Shown piece after piece: positions 8,309 through 17,200 of a DNA stretch of 46,573 bases. The translations under genes and the position numbers were made by a program. This DNA is from Firmicutes bacterium CAG:194 (lineage in GTDB: Bacteria; Bacillota; Clostridia; Lachnospirales; Lachnospiraceae). Location of the stretch: contig HF995248.1 in NCBI GenBank assembly GCA_000432915.1, positions 94,158-140,730 of the forward strand. The letters are read 5' to 3'. The notes beneath the pieces were generated by a model. The model was not told the origin of the DNA. It did not search any database and was given only the letters and a program-made list of their open reading frames with translations. Each line of letters begins with the position of its first letter. The stretch's first letter is position 1.

Positions 8309-9766
8309 ATGGTATTTTCGACAATAGTGTTTTTATGCATGTTTTTGCCGATCACGATAATTTTATATTATGTCATGCCCAAGGCGCTGAAAAATTATTT
8401 TCTGCTGGCAGCAAGCCTGTTTTTCTATGCGTGGGGAGAGCCGAAGTATTTGCTTGTGATGCTCTTTTCCATTTTTTGCAATTATCTGTTTGGCATATGG
8501 CTGTTCAGGCTGGGCAGCAGACATATGCCGCCCGGTATGGATGCAGGAATGGTGGAAAATGCGGGTACAGACAGGAGACGGAAAAAAGCGAGGCTTGTTG
8601 TTACACTTGCAGTCATTGTCAATATCGGTATTTTATTTGTTTTTAAATATATGACCTTTGCGATGGAAAACTTGCAAAAACTGATCCCGTCGCTGCCTGT
8701 ATGGCAGATCGCATTGCCGATCGGTATTTCCTTTTACACGTTTCAGGGATTGTCCTATGTCATTGATGTGTATAGGGACGGCGGGAAAAGCGTGCAGAAG
8801 AATCCATGTAAGCTGGCATTGTATATTTCTATGTTTCCACAGCTTATTGCAGGACCGATCGTGCGCTACAAGGATATTGCACTGCAACTTGATACAAGAA
8901 CACACAGCGCAGAAAAATTTGCAGATGGTGTAACAAGATTTGTGACAGGTCTGGCAAAGAAGGCAATCCTTGCCAATATGACGGGAGTACTGGCAGATTC
9001 TATCATGCAGGGTGATTTTTCGGTGATGAGTGCATCGGTCGCATGGCTCGGTGCGATCGCATATACGCTGCAGATCTATCTTGATTTTTCCGGTTATTCC
9101 GATATGGCGATCGGACTTGGCAAAATGTTTGGGTTTACCTTTCTGGAGAACTTTGACCATCCTTATATCGCAACATCGGTGCGCGAATTCTGGAGACGCT
9201 GGCATATGTCATTGTCCGGCTGGTTCCGGGATTATCTGTATATTCCGCTGGGCGGAAGCAGATCCGGTAATGTGTATCTGAATCTGCTGCTTGTTTTTCT
9301 GGCAACGGGAATCTGGCACGGTGCTGCATGGGGATTTCTGCTCTGGGGCTTATGGCATGGCTTTTTTGTGCTGCTGGAGCGTTTTCTGGTTAATCACGGA
9401 AAGCAGAAAGTCAGGAGCGGAATTGCAGCGAAAGCGTTTGGCTGGCTCTATACCATGCTTGTGGTGGTGATCGGCTGGGTATTGTTCAGCCTTGTGCAGC
9501 TGGATCAGGTGCTGACGTATCTGGGCATTATGTTCGGTAAGAATGCAGGCGGATTTCATGCCTATGGGCTCAGGTATTATCTGAGTAACCAGACGATCTT
9601 CTATCTGATCGTGTCTGTATTGGTCTGCATTCCGTGGAAGTGGAAAAAGCCGGAGGGACTTGTATTTGATGTATTACAAAAGATACTGATTCTGGGACTG
9701 CTTGTACTGTGCTTTGTATTTATTATCAACAGTTCCTATAACCCATTTATTTATTTTCGATTTTAA
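8309..9766 (+). CDS. MBOAT-family membrane O-acyltransferase (AlgI/DltB-like)
   Basis: This 485-aa polytopic protein (about 10-11 TM segments) carries the AlgI-type MBOAT signatures: YLDFSGYSDMAIGLGKMFG, REFWRRWHMSLSGWFRDYLYIPLGG and the active-site His337 in GIWHGAAWGF, with a second conserved His at 299. MBOAT proteins of this type move acyl groups, usually acetyl, across the membrane for O-acylation of polysaccharides or teichoic acids. The ATG lies one base after the uvrB stop, so translation is probably coupled. The next gene encodes an AlgJ/AlgX-like partner, the standard two-component arrangement. The glycan acceptor is not shown by the sequence. Confidence 0.92.
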   Translation: MVFSTIVFLCMFLPITIILYYVMPKALKNYFLLAASLFFYAWGEPKYLLVMLFSIFCNYLFGIWLFRLGSRHMPPGMDAGMVENAGTDRRRKKARLVVTLAVIVNIGILFVFKYMTFAMENLQKLIPSLPVWQIALPIGISFYTFQGLSYVIDVYRDGGKSVQKNPCKLALYISMFPQLIAGPIVRYKDIALQLDTRTHSAEKFADGVTRFVTGLAKKAILANMTGVLADSIMQGDFSVMSASVAWLGAIAYTLQIYLDFSGYSDMAIGLGKMFGFTFLENFDHPYIATSVREFWRRWHMSLSGWFRDYLYIPLGGSRSGNVYLNLLLVFLATGIWHGAAWGFLLWGLWHGFFVLLERFLVNHGKQKVRSGIAAKAFGWLYTMLVVVIGWVLFSLVQLDQVLTYLGIMFGKNAGGFHAYGLRYYLSNQTIFYLIVSVLVCIPWKWKKPEGLVFDVLQKILILGLLVLCFVFIINSSYNPFIYFRF

Positions 9767-9803
9767 ACGGTCAAGAAACACAACAGAGGATAGAAAGTAA
9801 GCT

Positions 9804-10946
9804 ATGAACAACTCGAAAACAGAAAAAATGGTCAATTTCATATTTGTGCTTGTATTTGTCGGTATGATCTTTCTGCCGTTCTGCCTTCTGGATACGACGG
9901 AGGTCATTGATTCCTCGTTGGAAAACCGCAGAATGACAATGTGGCCGGGCTGGCATTTTAATCAGGAGATCAATGCATGGTACGGACATTATGTGGAAGA
10001 TCGTGTGGCGTTCCGGGAGACGGCGGTCCGTTTTTATATGGATGCGACTTATGCGGTGTTTGGCGAATTTTCGGAAGATCTGCATATGTACGGAAAAGAC
10101 GGAGAAGTTTTCCCGGCAGACGACGGATATATCCGGGCGTACCAGCATCTGGCAACGGATGAAGAACTGATCGATTCTCTTGTGACATATCTGGATCGGA
10201 CGAATCAATATCTGGAAAAACAGGGTATTCCGTTTGTTTTTCTGGCAGGGCTGGATAAGAAAACTGTGTATGGAGAAGAAATGCCTGACTATATCCATGT
10301 GGATACAACGAAGGAAAGCATTATGGAAATGCTGGCACGGAAGCTGACGGAAAAGCAGGTGCCTTATGTGATCCCGGTACAGGAGCTGCGGGATGCAAAG
10401 CAGGTAGAACGTGTCTACAACCAGAAGTATGACAGTGCACACTGGAATGCGAGAGGTGCGATGATCGGACTTCGGCTTCTGAATGAAAAAGTGCGGGAAA
10501 TGGATCCGGATGTCCCGCTTCTGACAGAAGATGTCTTTACAGCATCCTCTGAGGAAAAAACACTGGAATTTATATCGCTCCCGATCACGGAACAGGTTCC
10601 GGTCTACATGTTAAAATCGGAATACGGTGACAGCATTCTGGCGGACGGAAGTCTTTTGGATGTACTGCCGCATGTGGCGGGAACAGGCATCCAGCATTAT
10701 CTGAATGAAAATGCCTTGTCCGATAAAACGATACTGATCCTGCAGGATAGCTTCCTGGATGGAAAACAGGATTTCTTTGCATACCGGTATCAGAATGTTT
10801 ATATGATCTCCAGACAGAATTATGAATCCATGCAGTATTATGTGGAAACACTAAAACCGGATGTGGTTGTTTTTGAAAATGCGGAACGGGCATTTGTAGA
10901 TGATCTGTATGCGTATACAAATCTTGCAAATGTTACCTATGAGTAA
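9804..10946 (+). CDS. DHHW (AlgJ/AlgX-like) extracytoplasmic O-acetylation protein
   Basis: This 380-aa protein has an N-terminal signal anchor (about residues 10-32) and a large extracellular domain. The family pattern is visible: SSLENRRMTMWPGW near the start, an EDRVAFRE segment, and the catalytic-type motif YDSAHWNARG with D210, H213 and W214. A later ILILQDSFLDG could supply the serine of the SGNH-like fold. Proteins of this class accept acyl groups from MBOAT partners and pass them to an exported glycan. It starts 37 bp after the MBOAT gene with GAGGATAGAAAG upstream, and lies just before uvrA. Confidence 0.85.
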   Translation: MNNSKTEKMVNFIFVLVFVGMIFLPFCLLDTTEVIDSSLENRRMTMWPGWHFNQEINAWYGHYVEDRVAFRETAVRFYMDATYAVFGEFSEDLHMYGKDGEVFPADDGYIRAYQHLATDEELIDSLVTYLDRTNQYLEKQGIPFVFLAGLDKKTVYGEEMPDYIHVDTTKESIMEMLARKLTEKQVPYVIPVQELRDAKQVERVYNQKYDSAHWNARGAMIGLRLLNEKVREMDPDVPLLTEDVFTASSEEKTLEFISLPITEQVPVYMLKSEYGDSILADGSLLDVLPHVAGTGIQHYLNENALSDKTILILQDSFLDGKQDFFAYRYQNVYMISRQNYESMQYYVETLKPDVVVFENAERAFVDDLYAYTNLANVTYE

Positions 10947-10974
10947 CGAATGATAGAATGAAAAGGTGAAAGAA

Positions 10975-13815
10975 ATGAGTAAAGAACAGGAATTTATTAA
11001 GATCAGGGGTGCAAAAGAGCATAATCTGAAAAATATTGATGTGGATATTCCGCGAAATAAAATGGTCGTGCTGACCGGACTTTCCGGATCCGGAAAATCC
11101 TCTTTGGCATTTGATACAATCTACGCAGAGGGACAGAGACGATATATGGAATCCCTTTCTTCTTATGCCAGACAGTTTCTCGGACAGATGGAAAAACCGG
11201 ATGTGGAGCGGATCGATGGATTGTCCCCGGCTATCTCTATTGACCAGAAATCCACAAACAGAAACCCGCGTTCTACAGTCGGAACCGTGACAGAAATCTA
11301 TGACTATTTCAGGCTGCTGTATGCCCGCGTCGGTATTCCGCACTGCCCGAAATGTGGAAAAGAGATTGCAAAGCAGACAGTTGATCAGATGGTCGATCAG
11401 ATCATGGAACTGCCTGAACGAACAAAAATCCAGATCATGGCACCAATTGTCAGAGGCAGAAAAGGCGAGCATGTGAAGGTGCTCGAACGTGCAAAGCGGA
11501 GTGGTTATGTGCGTGTCCGTGTGGATGGAAATCTGTACGAGCTTTCAGAAGAAATCAAGCTCGATAAAAATATCAAGCATACGATCGAGATCGTTGTGGA
11601 TCGTCTGATCGTCAGGGAAGGAATTGAGAAGCGTCTGACGGATTCTGTCGAAAATGCACTGAATCTGGCAGACGGTCTGCTTGTAGTAGATACAGGTGAC
11701 GGAAATGCCATGAATTTCAGTCAGAGTTTTTCCTGCCCGGACTGTGGGATCAGTATCGACGAGATCGAGCCGAGAAGCTTCTCCTTTAACAATCCGTTTG
11801 GTGCCTGCCCGGACTGCTTCGGACTGGGCTATAAGATGGAATTTGCACCGGAGCTGATGATTCCTGATGAAACGCTTTCCATCAATGCCGGGGCGATCGT
11901 TGTGATGGGCTGGCAGTCCTGTAACCAGAAGGGCAGTTTTACCAACGCTGTGTTACATGCGCTTGCAGAAAGGTATGGCTTTGATCTGGATACTCCGTTC
12001 TGCGACTATCCGGAAAAGATCAGATCTATCCTGCTGCACGGAACAGACGGCGAAAAGGTAGACGTTTATTACGAAGGGCAGCGCGGAAAGGGTGTATATC
12101 CGGTTGCTTTTGAAGGTTTGATCCAAAATGTCAACAGACGATACAGAGAGACCGGATCGGAAACGATCAAACAGGAATATGAAACTTTCATGCGTATCAC
12201 GCCGTGTAAGACCTGTGGTGGTATGCGGTTGAAAAAAGAATCTCTTGCTGTGACGATCGCAGATAAAAATATTTATGAAATTACTTCTATGTCGATCGAA
12301 GCATTGCATGATTTTCTCGGTAAGCTGAAGCTGACGAAACAGCAGGAACTGATCGGGGAACGGATCCTGAAGGAAATCCGTGCAAGAGTAGGATTTCTGA
12401 TGAATGTAGGATTGGAATATCTGTCGCTTTCCAGAGCGACTGCAACGTTGTCTGGCGGAGAAGCGCAGCGTATCCGTCTGGCGACACAGATCGGATCAGG
12501 GCTTGTCGGTGTATGTTATATTCTGGATGAGCCGAGTATCGGACTGCATCAGCGGGATAATGATAAGCTGCTTGCAGCACTCAAAAATCTGCGGGATCTG
12601 GGAAATACACTGATCGTTGTGGAACATGACGAGGATACGATGCGGGAAGCAGACTGGGTTGTGGATATCGGCCCCGGAGCGGGCAGTCACGGCGGAGAAG
12701 TGGTTGCAGCCGGAACGGCAGAGGATATTATGAAGATACCGGAATCTGTGACCGGACAATATCTGAGCGGAGCCATGAAGATCCCGGTTTCGAAAATGAG
12801 AAAACATGCAACCGGTTACCTTAAGGTAATCGGTGCGGCGGAAAACAACCTGAAAAATATCGATGTGGAGATCCCGCTTGGTATCATGACATGTGTGACC
12901 GGTGTATCCGGTTCCGGCAAATCTTCGCTTGTCAATGAGATCATATATAAGAGGCTGGCACATGATCTCAACCATGCCCTGACGATTCCGGGTAAGCATA
13001 AGGCAATCAAGGGGATCGAGCAGCTCGACAAGGTGATCAATATCGATCAGTCGCCGATCGGCAGAACGCCGCGTTCCAACCCTGCCACGTATACAGGTTT
13101 GTTTGATCAGATCAGGGATCTGTTTGCGACGACGCCGGATGCCAAGGCGAGAGGCTATAAAAAGGGTAGATTCAGTTTTAACGTAAAAGGCGGCAGATGT
13201 GAAGCCTGCAGCGGTGACGGTATCATCAAGATTGAAATGCATTTCCTTCCGGATGTCTATGTGCCTTGTGAAGTCTGCGGCGGAAAACGATATAACCGGG
13301 AAACGTTGGATGTAAAATATAAAGGAAAGAGTATTGCGGATGTACTGGATATGACGGTAGAAGAAGCTCTTACCTTCTTCGAAAACGTACCGCAGATCAA
13401 ACGGAAGGTGGAAACGCTTTATAATGTAGGGCTTTCTTATATCAAACTTGGTCAGCCATCGACAACTTTATCCGGCGGTGAGGCACAGCGTATCAAGCTG
13501 GCAACGGAACTTTCCAAACGCAGTACAGGACGTACGATCTATATTCTGGATGAGCCGACGACAGGACTTCATTTTGCGGATGTACACAAGCTGGTGGAAA
13601 TTCTGCAGAAACTGACAGATGGCGGAAATACAGTTCTGGTGATCGAACATAATCTGGACGTGATCAAGACAGCAGACTATATTATTGACATCGGACCGGA
13701 AGGCGGCGAAAAGGGCGGAACGGTCATTGCGCAGGGAACACCGGAAGAAGTGGCGGAAAATCAGGCTTCTTATACAGGTATATATGTGAAGAAAATGCTG
13801 GAACGGGATAAGTAA
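10975..13815 (+). CDS. uvrA: Excinuclease ABC subunit UvrA
   Basis: Damage-sensing ABC ATPase of nucleotide excision repair, 946 aa, full length. It has two ATP-binding modules: Walker A GLSGSGKSS near residue 35 and GVSGSGKSS at 643-651, each with its own LSGGEAQRI signature. It also has two zinc-finger groups, CPDCG...CPDCFGLG in the first half and CEACSGDG...CEVCGGKRY in the second. ATG 10975 is preferred because AGGTGA ends 5 bases upstream; GTG 10966 is in frame but lies in that ribosome binding site. No separate promoter is obvious, so expression probably comes from the SOS-controlled uvrB promoter through the acylation genes. Confidence 0.98.
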   Translation: MSKEQEFIKIRGAKEHNLKNIDVDIPRNKMVVLTGLSGSGKSSLAFDTIYAEGQRRYMESLSSYARQFLGQMEKPDVERIDGLSPAISIDQKSTNRNPRSTVGTVTEIYDYFRLLYARVGIPHCPKCGKEIAKQTVDQMVDQIMELPERTKIQIMAPIVRGRKGEHVKVLERAKRSGYVRVRVDGNLYELSEEIKLDKNIKHTIEIVVDRLIVREGIEKRLTDSVENALNLADGLLVVDTGDGNAMNFSQSFSCPDCGISIDEIEPRSFSFNNPFGACPDCFGLGYKMEFAPELMIPDETLSINAGAIVVMGWQSCNQKGSFTNAVLHALAERYGFDLDTPFCDYPEKIRSILLHGTDGEKVDVYYEGQRGKGVYPVAFEGLIQNVNRRYRETGSETIKQEYETFMRITPCKTCGGMRLKKESLAVTIADKNIYEITSMSIEALHDFLGKLKLTKQQELIGERILKEIRARVGFLMNVGLEYLSLSRATATLSGGEAQRIRLATQIGSGLVGVCYILDEPSIGLHQRDNDKLLAALKNLRDLGNTLIVVEHDEDTMREADWVVDIGPGAGSHGGEVVAAGTAEDIMKIPESVTGQYLSGAMKIPVSKMRKHATGYLKVIGAAENNLKNIDVEIPLGIMTCVTGVSGSGKSSLVNEIIYKRLAHDLNHALTIPGKHKAIKGIEQLDKVINIDQSPIGRTPRSNPATYTGLFDQIRDLFATTPDAKARGYKKGRFSFNVKGGRCEACSGDGIIKIEMHFLPDVYVPCEVCGGKRYNRETLDVKYKGKSIADVLDMTVEEALTFFENVPQIKRKVETLYNVGLSYIKLGQPSTTLSGGEAQRIKLATELSKRSTGRTIYILDEPTTGLHFADVHKLVEILQKLTDGGNTVLVIEHNLDVIKTADYIIDIGPEGGEKGGTVIAQGTPEEVAENQASYTGIYVKKMLERDK

Positions 13816-13936
13816 GAAACCGGGTAACTGCAAATTTTATTTAAATATTCTAAGCATTAAAGACGGATGTGCCGATATTTAATACAAAGTAATTTCTTAA
13901 GGAATTCAAAAAAAAGAGTAAATTGCAGAAAACCCT

Positions 13937-13965
13937 TTGAAAATGGTAGTGAAATGCGCTATAAT
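13937..13965 (+). promoter_or_regulatory. Strong sigma-A type promoter for the mbl-flagellar unit
   Basis: TTGAAA (13937-13942), exactly 17 bp, then a perfect TATAAT (13960-13965), about 110 bp upstream of mbl. This is the best promoter in the window. The gap 13816-14084 holds no gene and no clear terminator for uvrA. Confidence 0.8.
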
Positions 13966-14084
13966 ATCCACGGTGTGTCATAAGATACCGTAAAAAGGAC
14001 AGAAAACAGATCGCCGGTTGATACAGATGCCGGATCATCCGTATGAAATGATAGAAACAGATACCATAGAAAGGGGCATATAAA

Positions 14085-15083
14085 ATGCAATATACCGATA
14101 TAGGAATTGATTTAGGAACAGCCAGTATCCTTGTATATATCAGAGGTAAGGGCGTTGTATTGAAAGAGCCGAGCGTAGTTGCTTTTGATCGTGATACAAA
14201 TAAAATTAAAGCAATCGGGGAGGATGCCAGACTGATGCTGGGTCGTACACCCGGTAATATAGTGGCAGTCAGACCACTCCGGCAGGGTGTTATTTCAGAT
14301 TACACCGTAACGGAAAAAATGATGAAGTATTTCATCCAGAAGGCACTTGGAAAGAAATCTTTCCGCAAGCCACGTATCGCTGTCTGCGTACCGAGTGGTG
14401 TTACGGAAGTTGAAAAGAAAGCCGTAGAAGATGCAACCTATCAGGCAGGTGCAAGAGAGGTTTCCATCATTGAGGAGCCTATCGCTGCCGCGATCGGTGC
14501 AGGTATTGATATATCAAAGCCATGCGGCAATATGATCGTTGATATCGGTGGCGGTACTTCTGATATCGCAGTCATTTCTTTAGGCGGTACAGTAGTCAGT
14601 GCTTCCATCAAGATTGCAGGTGATGATTTTGATGAAGCCATCGTTCGTTATATGAGAAAAAAACACAATCTGCTGATCGGTGAGCGTACAGCAGAGGATC
14701 TGAAGATCAAGATCGGCTCTGCTTATAAGAGACCGGAAGTGGATTCCGTAGAAGTCAGAGGACGTAATCTGGTAACAGGCCTGCCTCGTACCGTTAAGGT
14801 GACAAGCGAGGAAACAGAGGAAGCATTAAAGGAAGCAACCTCGCAGATCATCGATACGATCCACAGTGTTCTTGAAAAAACACCACCGGAACTGGCAGCG
14901 GACATTGCAGATCGAGGTATTGTCCTGACAGGAGGCGGAAGCCTTTTGAGAGGTCTGGAGGATCTGATCTATGCAAAGACCGGAATCAATACGATGACGG
15001 CAGAAGATCCGATGACCTGTGTAGCGATCGGAACAGGAAAATATGTTGAGTTCCTTGCAGGCTACAGAGATGAAATTCAATAG
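14085..15083 (+). CDS. mbl: MreB-like actin homologue Mbl
   Basis: This 332-aa bacterial actin organises elongation-phase wall synthesis under the membrane. Nucleotide-binding motifs of the actin fold are plain: IGIDLGTASILVY (phosphate 1), MIVDIGGGTSDIAVI (phosphate 2) and GIVLTGGGSLLRGL (adenosine), plus IIEEPIAAAIGAG. I call it Mbl rather than MreB because mreC and mreD are absent and two flagellar rod genes follow, the same order as mbl-flhO-flhP in Bacillus subtilis. ATG 14085 follows AAGGGG with 8-bp spacing. The glycine after phosphate-1 Thr is replaced by Ala-Ser (GTASI rather than GTANT), a small deviation. Confidence 0.92.
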   Translation: MQYTDIGIDLGTASILVYIRGKGVVLKEPSVVAFDRDTNKIKAIGEDARLMLGRTPGNIVAVRPLRQGVISDYTVTEKMMKYFIQKALGKKSFRKPRIAVCVPSGVTEVEKKAVEDATYQAGAREVSIIEEPIAAAIGAGIDISKPCGNMIVDIGGGTSDIAVISLGGTVVSASIKIAGDDFDEAIVRYMRKKHNLLIGERTAEDLKIKIGSAYKRPEVDSVEVRGRNLVTGLPRTVKVTSEETEEALKEATSQIIDTIHSVLEKTPPELAADIADRGIVLTGGGSLLRGLEDLIYAKTGINTMTAEDPMTCVAIGTGKYVEFLAGYRDEIQ

Positions 15084-15105
15084 TTGCGTATTATAGGAGG
15101 AAGCG

Positions 15106-15882
15106 ATGGTAAAAGGATTATATACAGCATACACCGGTATGCTGAACCAGCAGAACAGAATGGATGTTTTGACCAATAATCTGGCAAATTCTGCCACCGT
15201 AGGCTTCAAAAAAGAAGGTGCCACCACACAGGCGTTTGATGACGTCCTTGCTTATCACATCAAGGATCAGTCGAATCCGACCAATGTCAGACATATCGGC
15301 AGTCTGAGTCTTGGCGCAAAGGTCGGAGAAAATTATACGGATTTTACACAGGGGGCATTCCAGACGACGGAAAATCCGTTTGATCTTGCACTTTCCGGAA
15401 ATGGTTTTTTTGCGTGTGAATATACCAACAAAGCCGGAGTGACCTCTGTCAAATATACAAGGGACGGATCCTTTATCTTAAATCAAAGCGGAGATCTGGT
15501 CACCAAGGATGGCGATTATGTTCTTGATGCAAACGGAAGGCATATCCGATTGAATCCGCAGCAGGAAACCGTTTTCAATGAAAACGGTACGATCACACAG
15601 AACGGCGTGACTGTTGCGACTCTGCAGATTGCAGATTTTACAGATTACAATTATCTGGAGCACTTTGGTGAGAGCTACTATCAGCCGGTAGAGGGAGCCA
15701 CCCGTAAACAGGCAGATGCTAAAGTTTTCTCAGGCTATCTGGAGCAGTCAAATGTAACGGTGATCAATGAAATGGTAGAACTCATTTCCGTTACGCGTAA
15801 TTATGAGACGAACCAGAAAGTGATCCAGACAATTGACGGAACACTTGATATAGCTGCCAACCAGCTTGGTCAGCTCCGATAG
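15106..15882 (+). CDS. flgF: Flagellar basal-body rod protein, FlgF/FlhO-like
   Basis: This 258-aa axial protein of the flagellar rod has the conserved N-terminal motif GLYTAYTGMLNQQNRMDVLTNN followed by LANSATVGFKKE, and the matching C-terminal LEQSNVTVINEMVELISVTRNYE that forms the paired terminal helices. The central region (residues ~90-200) contains the family FALSGNGFFACE-like block. AGGAGG precedes ATG 15106. It corresponds in position to B. subtilis flhO, directly after mbl. FlgF and FlgG are hard to separate by sequence alone, so the exact rod position is inferred from gene order. Confidence 0.9.
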   Translation: MVKGLYTAYTGMLNQQNRMDVLTNNLANSATVGFKKEGATTQAFDDVLAYHIKDQSNPTNVRHIGSLSLGAKVGENYTDFTQGAFQTTENPFDLALSGNGFFACEYTNKAGVTSVKYTRDGSFILNQSGDLVTKDGDYVLDANGRHIRLNPQQETVFNENGTITQNGVTVATLQIADFTDYNYLEHFGESYYQPVEGATRKQADAKVFSGYLEQSNVTVINEMVELISVTRNYETNQKVIQTIDGTLDIAANQLGQLR

Positions 15883-15901
15883 ATAAGGGAGGCTTTTTTC
15901 T

Positions 15902-16720
15902 ATGGTTAGAAGTTTATGGTCTGCCGCATCCGGCATGATCGCACAACAGACAAATCTTGATACAATTTCCAACAATCTGGCAAATGTCAATACAACGGGC
16001 TATAAAACAGATGTAGCGGAATTCAAATCGCTGCTGTATCAGACAATGCAGACAAAGACAACAACGGCAAACGGGCAGAATAAGCCGGTCGGTGCACAGG
16101 TTGGACTTGGAGTGCGTAATTCATCGATTAATTCAATGTTTACTCAGGGAAATATGCTGGAAAGCACATCTACCTCTGCATTTGGTATAGAAGGCAAGGG
16201 CTTTTTTGCAGTGCGTGGAGAGGACGGTCAGACTTATTATACTAGAAACGGTAATTTCCTGTGGGCAACCGATAACGGCAATATTACATTGACAACAACG
16301 GCGGGACTTCCGGTTCTGGATTCTAACGGAAATAAGATCAGTTTTAATTCCAGCCAGTACATGACTTCTTCCATTACGATCACGGGAGACGGAGAGATAT
16401 GTTACCCTAATGCAACTAATAATGCACAGTCGCTTGGCATTAAGATCGGACTTTACCAGTTCCAGAATCCGTCAGGTCTGGAAAAGATGGACAGCAGTCT
16501 GTATGCAGTTTCCGCAGCAAGCGGGCAGGCTATGAATGAGGCTGTAACAGCGGGATTGACAAAGAGTAAGGTAAATCAAGGCTATCTGGAAGGTTCCAAT
16601 GTGCAGGTTGTGGATGAAATGGTAAATATGATCGTGGCACAGAGAGCGTATGAAATGAATTCCAAAGCAATCCAGGCAACGGACGAAATGATGTCACAGG
16701 CTAACAACCTGAGAAGATAG
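15902..16720 (+). CDS. flgG: Flagellar basal-body rod protein, FlgG/FlhP-like
   Basis: At 272 aa this is the second rod protein. The N-terminus SLWSAASGMIAQQTNLDTISNN-LANVNTTGYK is the FlgG-type signature, and the C-terminus LEGSNVQVVDEMVNMIVAQRAYE with NSKAIQATDEMM is the canonical basal-body rod C-terminal motif. It lies 19 bp after the FlgF-like gene with AGGGAGG upstream. Rod proteins are exported through the flagellar type III apparatus without a signal peptide, and none is seen. It matches B. subtilis flhP by order. The distal-rod role is inferred from the family. Confidence 0.92.
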   Translation: MVRSLWSAASGMIAQQTNLDTISNNLANVNTTGYKTDVAEFKSLLYQTMQTKTTTANGQNKPVGAQVGLGVRNSSINSMFTQGNMLESTSTSAFGIEGKGFFAVRGEDGQTYYTRNGNFLWATDNGNITLTTTAGLPVLDSNGNKISFNSSQYMTSSITITGDGEICYPNATNNAQSLGIKIGLYQFQNPSGLEKMDSSLYAVSAASGQAMNEAVTAGLTKSKVNQGYLEGSNVQVVDEMVNMIVAQRAYEMNSKAIQATDEMMSQANNLRR

Positions 16721-16729
16721 GAGTAGCAT

Positions 16730-17080
16730 ATGGATATCAGTAATATTTCTGCTATGTATCAGAATTACAATCAGACAGCGGCAGGTTCCGCGACAGGAAA
16801 TCAGATCTCGCAGCTGCAGGGAAAAGATATGTCACAGGCAACAGATGAAGAACTGATGGATGCCTGCAAGGAATTTGAAGCGTATTTCATGGAACAGGTC
16901 ATGAAGGAAATGATAAAAACGACGAAACTGGACGGAGAGGATGAATCTTCCAATACAATGGTCGATTATTTCAAGGACACTGCGATCGCTGATCTGGCAA
17001 AGGAATCGACAGAGCAGAACAGTCTGGGGCTTGCACAGATGTTATATGAACAGATGAAACGGAATACAGGTTCTGTATAA
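16730..17080 (+). CDS. flgJ: FlgJ-type rod-binding protein (no peptidoglycan hydrolase domain)
   Basis: This 116-aa protein matches only the N-terminal rod-binding domain of FlgJ, with the block ACKEFEAYFMEQVMKEMIKT and the downstream DYFKDTAIADLAKES. The muramidase half found in proteobacterial FlgJ is absent, which is normal in many Firmicutes and means rod passage through the wall needs another hydrolase. AGGAG overlaps the flgG stop and gives correct spacing to ATG 16730. It is the last gene before a rho-independent terminator, so mbl-flgF-flgG-flgJ looks like one transcription unit. Confidence 0.88.
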   Translation: MDISNISAMYQNYNQTAAGSATGNQISQLQGKDMSQATDEELMDACKEFEAYFMEQVMKEMIKTTKLDGEDESSNTMVDYFKDTAIADLAKESTEQNSLGLAQMLYEQMKRNTGSV

Positions 17081-17092
17081 AAAGAAAACGGA

Positions 17093-17121
17093 AAGGGCTG
17101 CCAAAAGCAGCCCTTGTCTTG
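17093..17121 (+). terminator. Rho-independent terminator after flgJ
   Basis: AAGGGCTGC (17093-17101) pairs perfectly with GCAGCCCTT (17107-17115) around the loop CAAAA, followed by the T-rich GTCTTGTCTT. It lies 12 bp beyond the flgJ stop. Confidence 0.85.
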
Positions 17122-17136
17122 TCTTATAGCGAGGAA

Positions 17137-17172
17137 GGAAACCAAGCACATGTGGAACATGTATTGGTTTCC
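17137..17172 (+). promoter_or_regulatory. Long hairpin directly upstream of recD2
   Basis: GGAAACCAA (17137-17145) pairs perfectly with TTGGTTTCC (17164-17172), and inside it ACATGT (17148-17153) pairs with ACATGT (17157-17162) around GGA. The stem is 15 bp with a small internal bulge. There is no T-run, so it is not a normal terminator. It sits 28 bases before the recD2 TTG start and would sequester the alternative ATG 17150. Confidence 0.55.
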
Positions 17173-17200
17173 ACGAGCGTATAACGAGAAAGGAAACAAT

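Noticed and set aside
7483..8355. - strand ORF (290 codons) opposite uvrB
   Set aside because: The + strand is uvrB, with all helicase motifs; the antisense product is Phe/His/Ile-rich and unlike any family.
13816..14084. Possible riboswitch or small RNA before mbl
   Set aside because: No conserved stem pattern or terminator/antiterminator pair is visible; only a strong promoter is supported.
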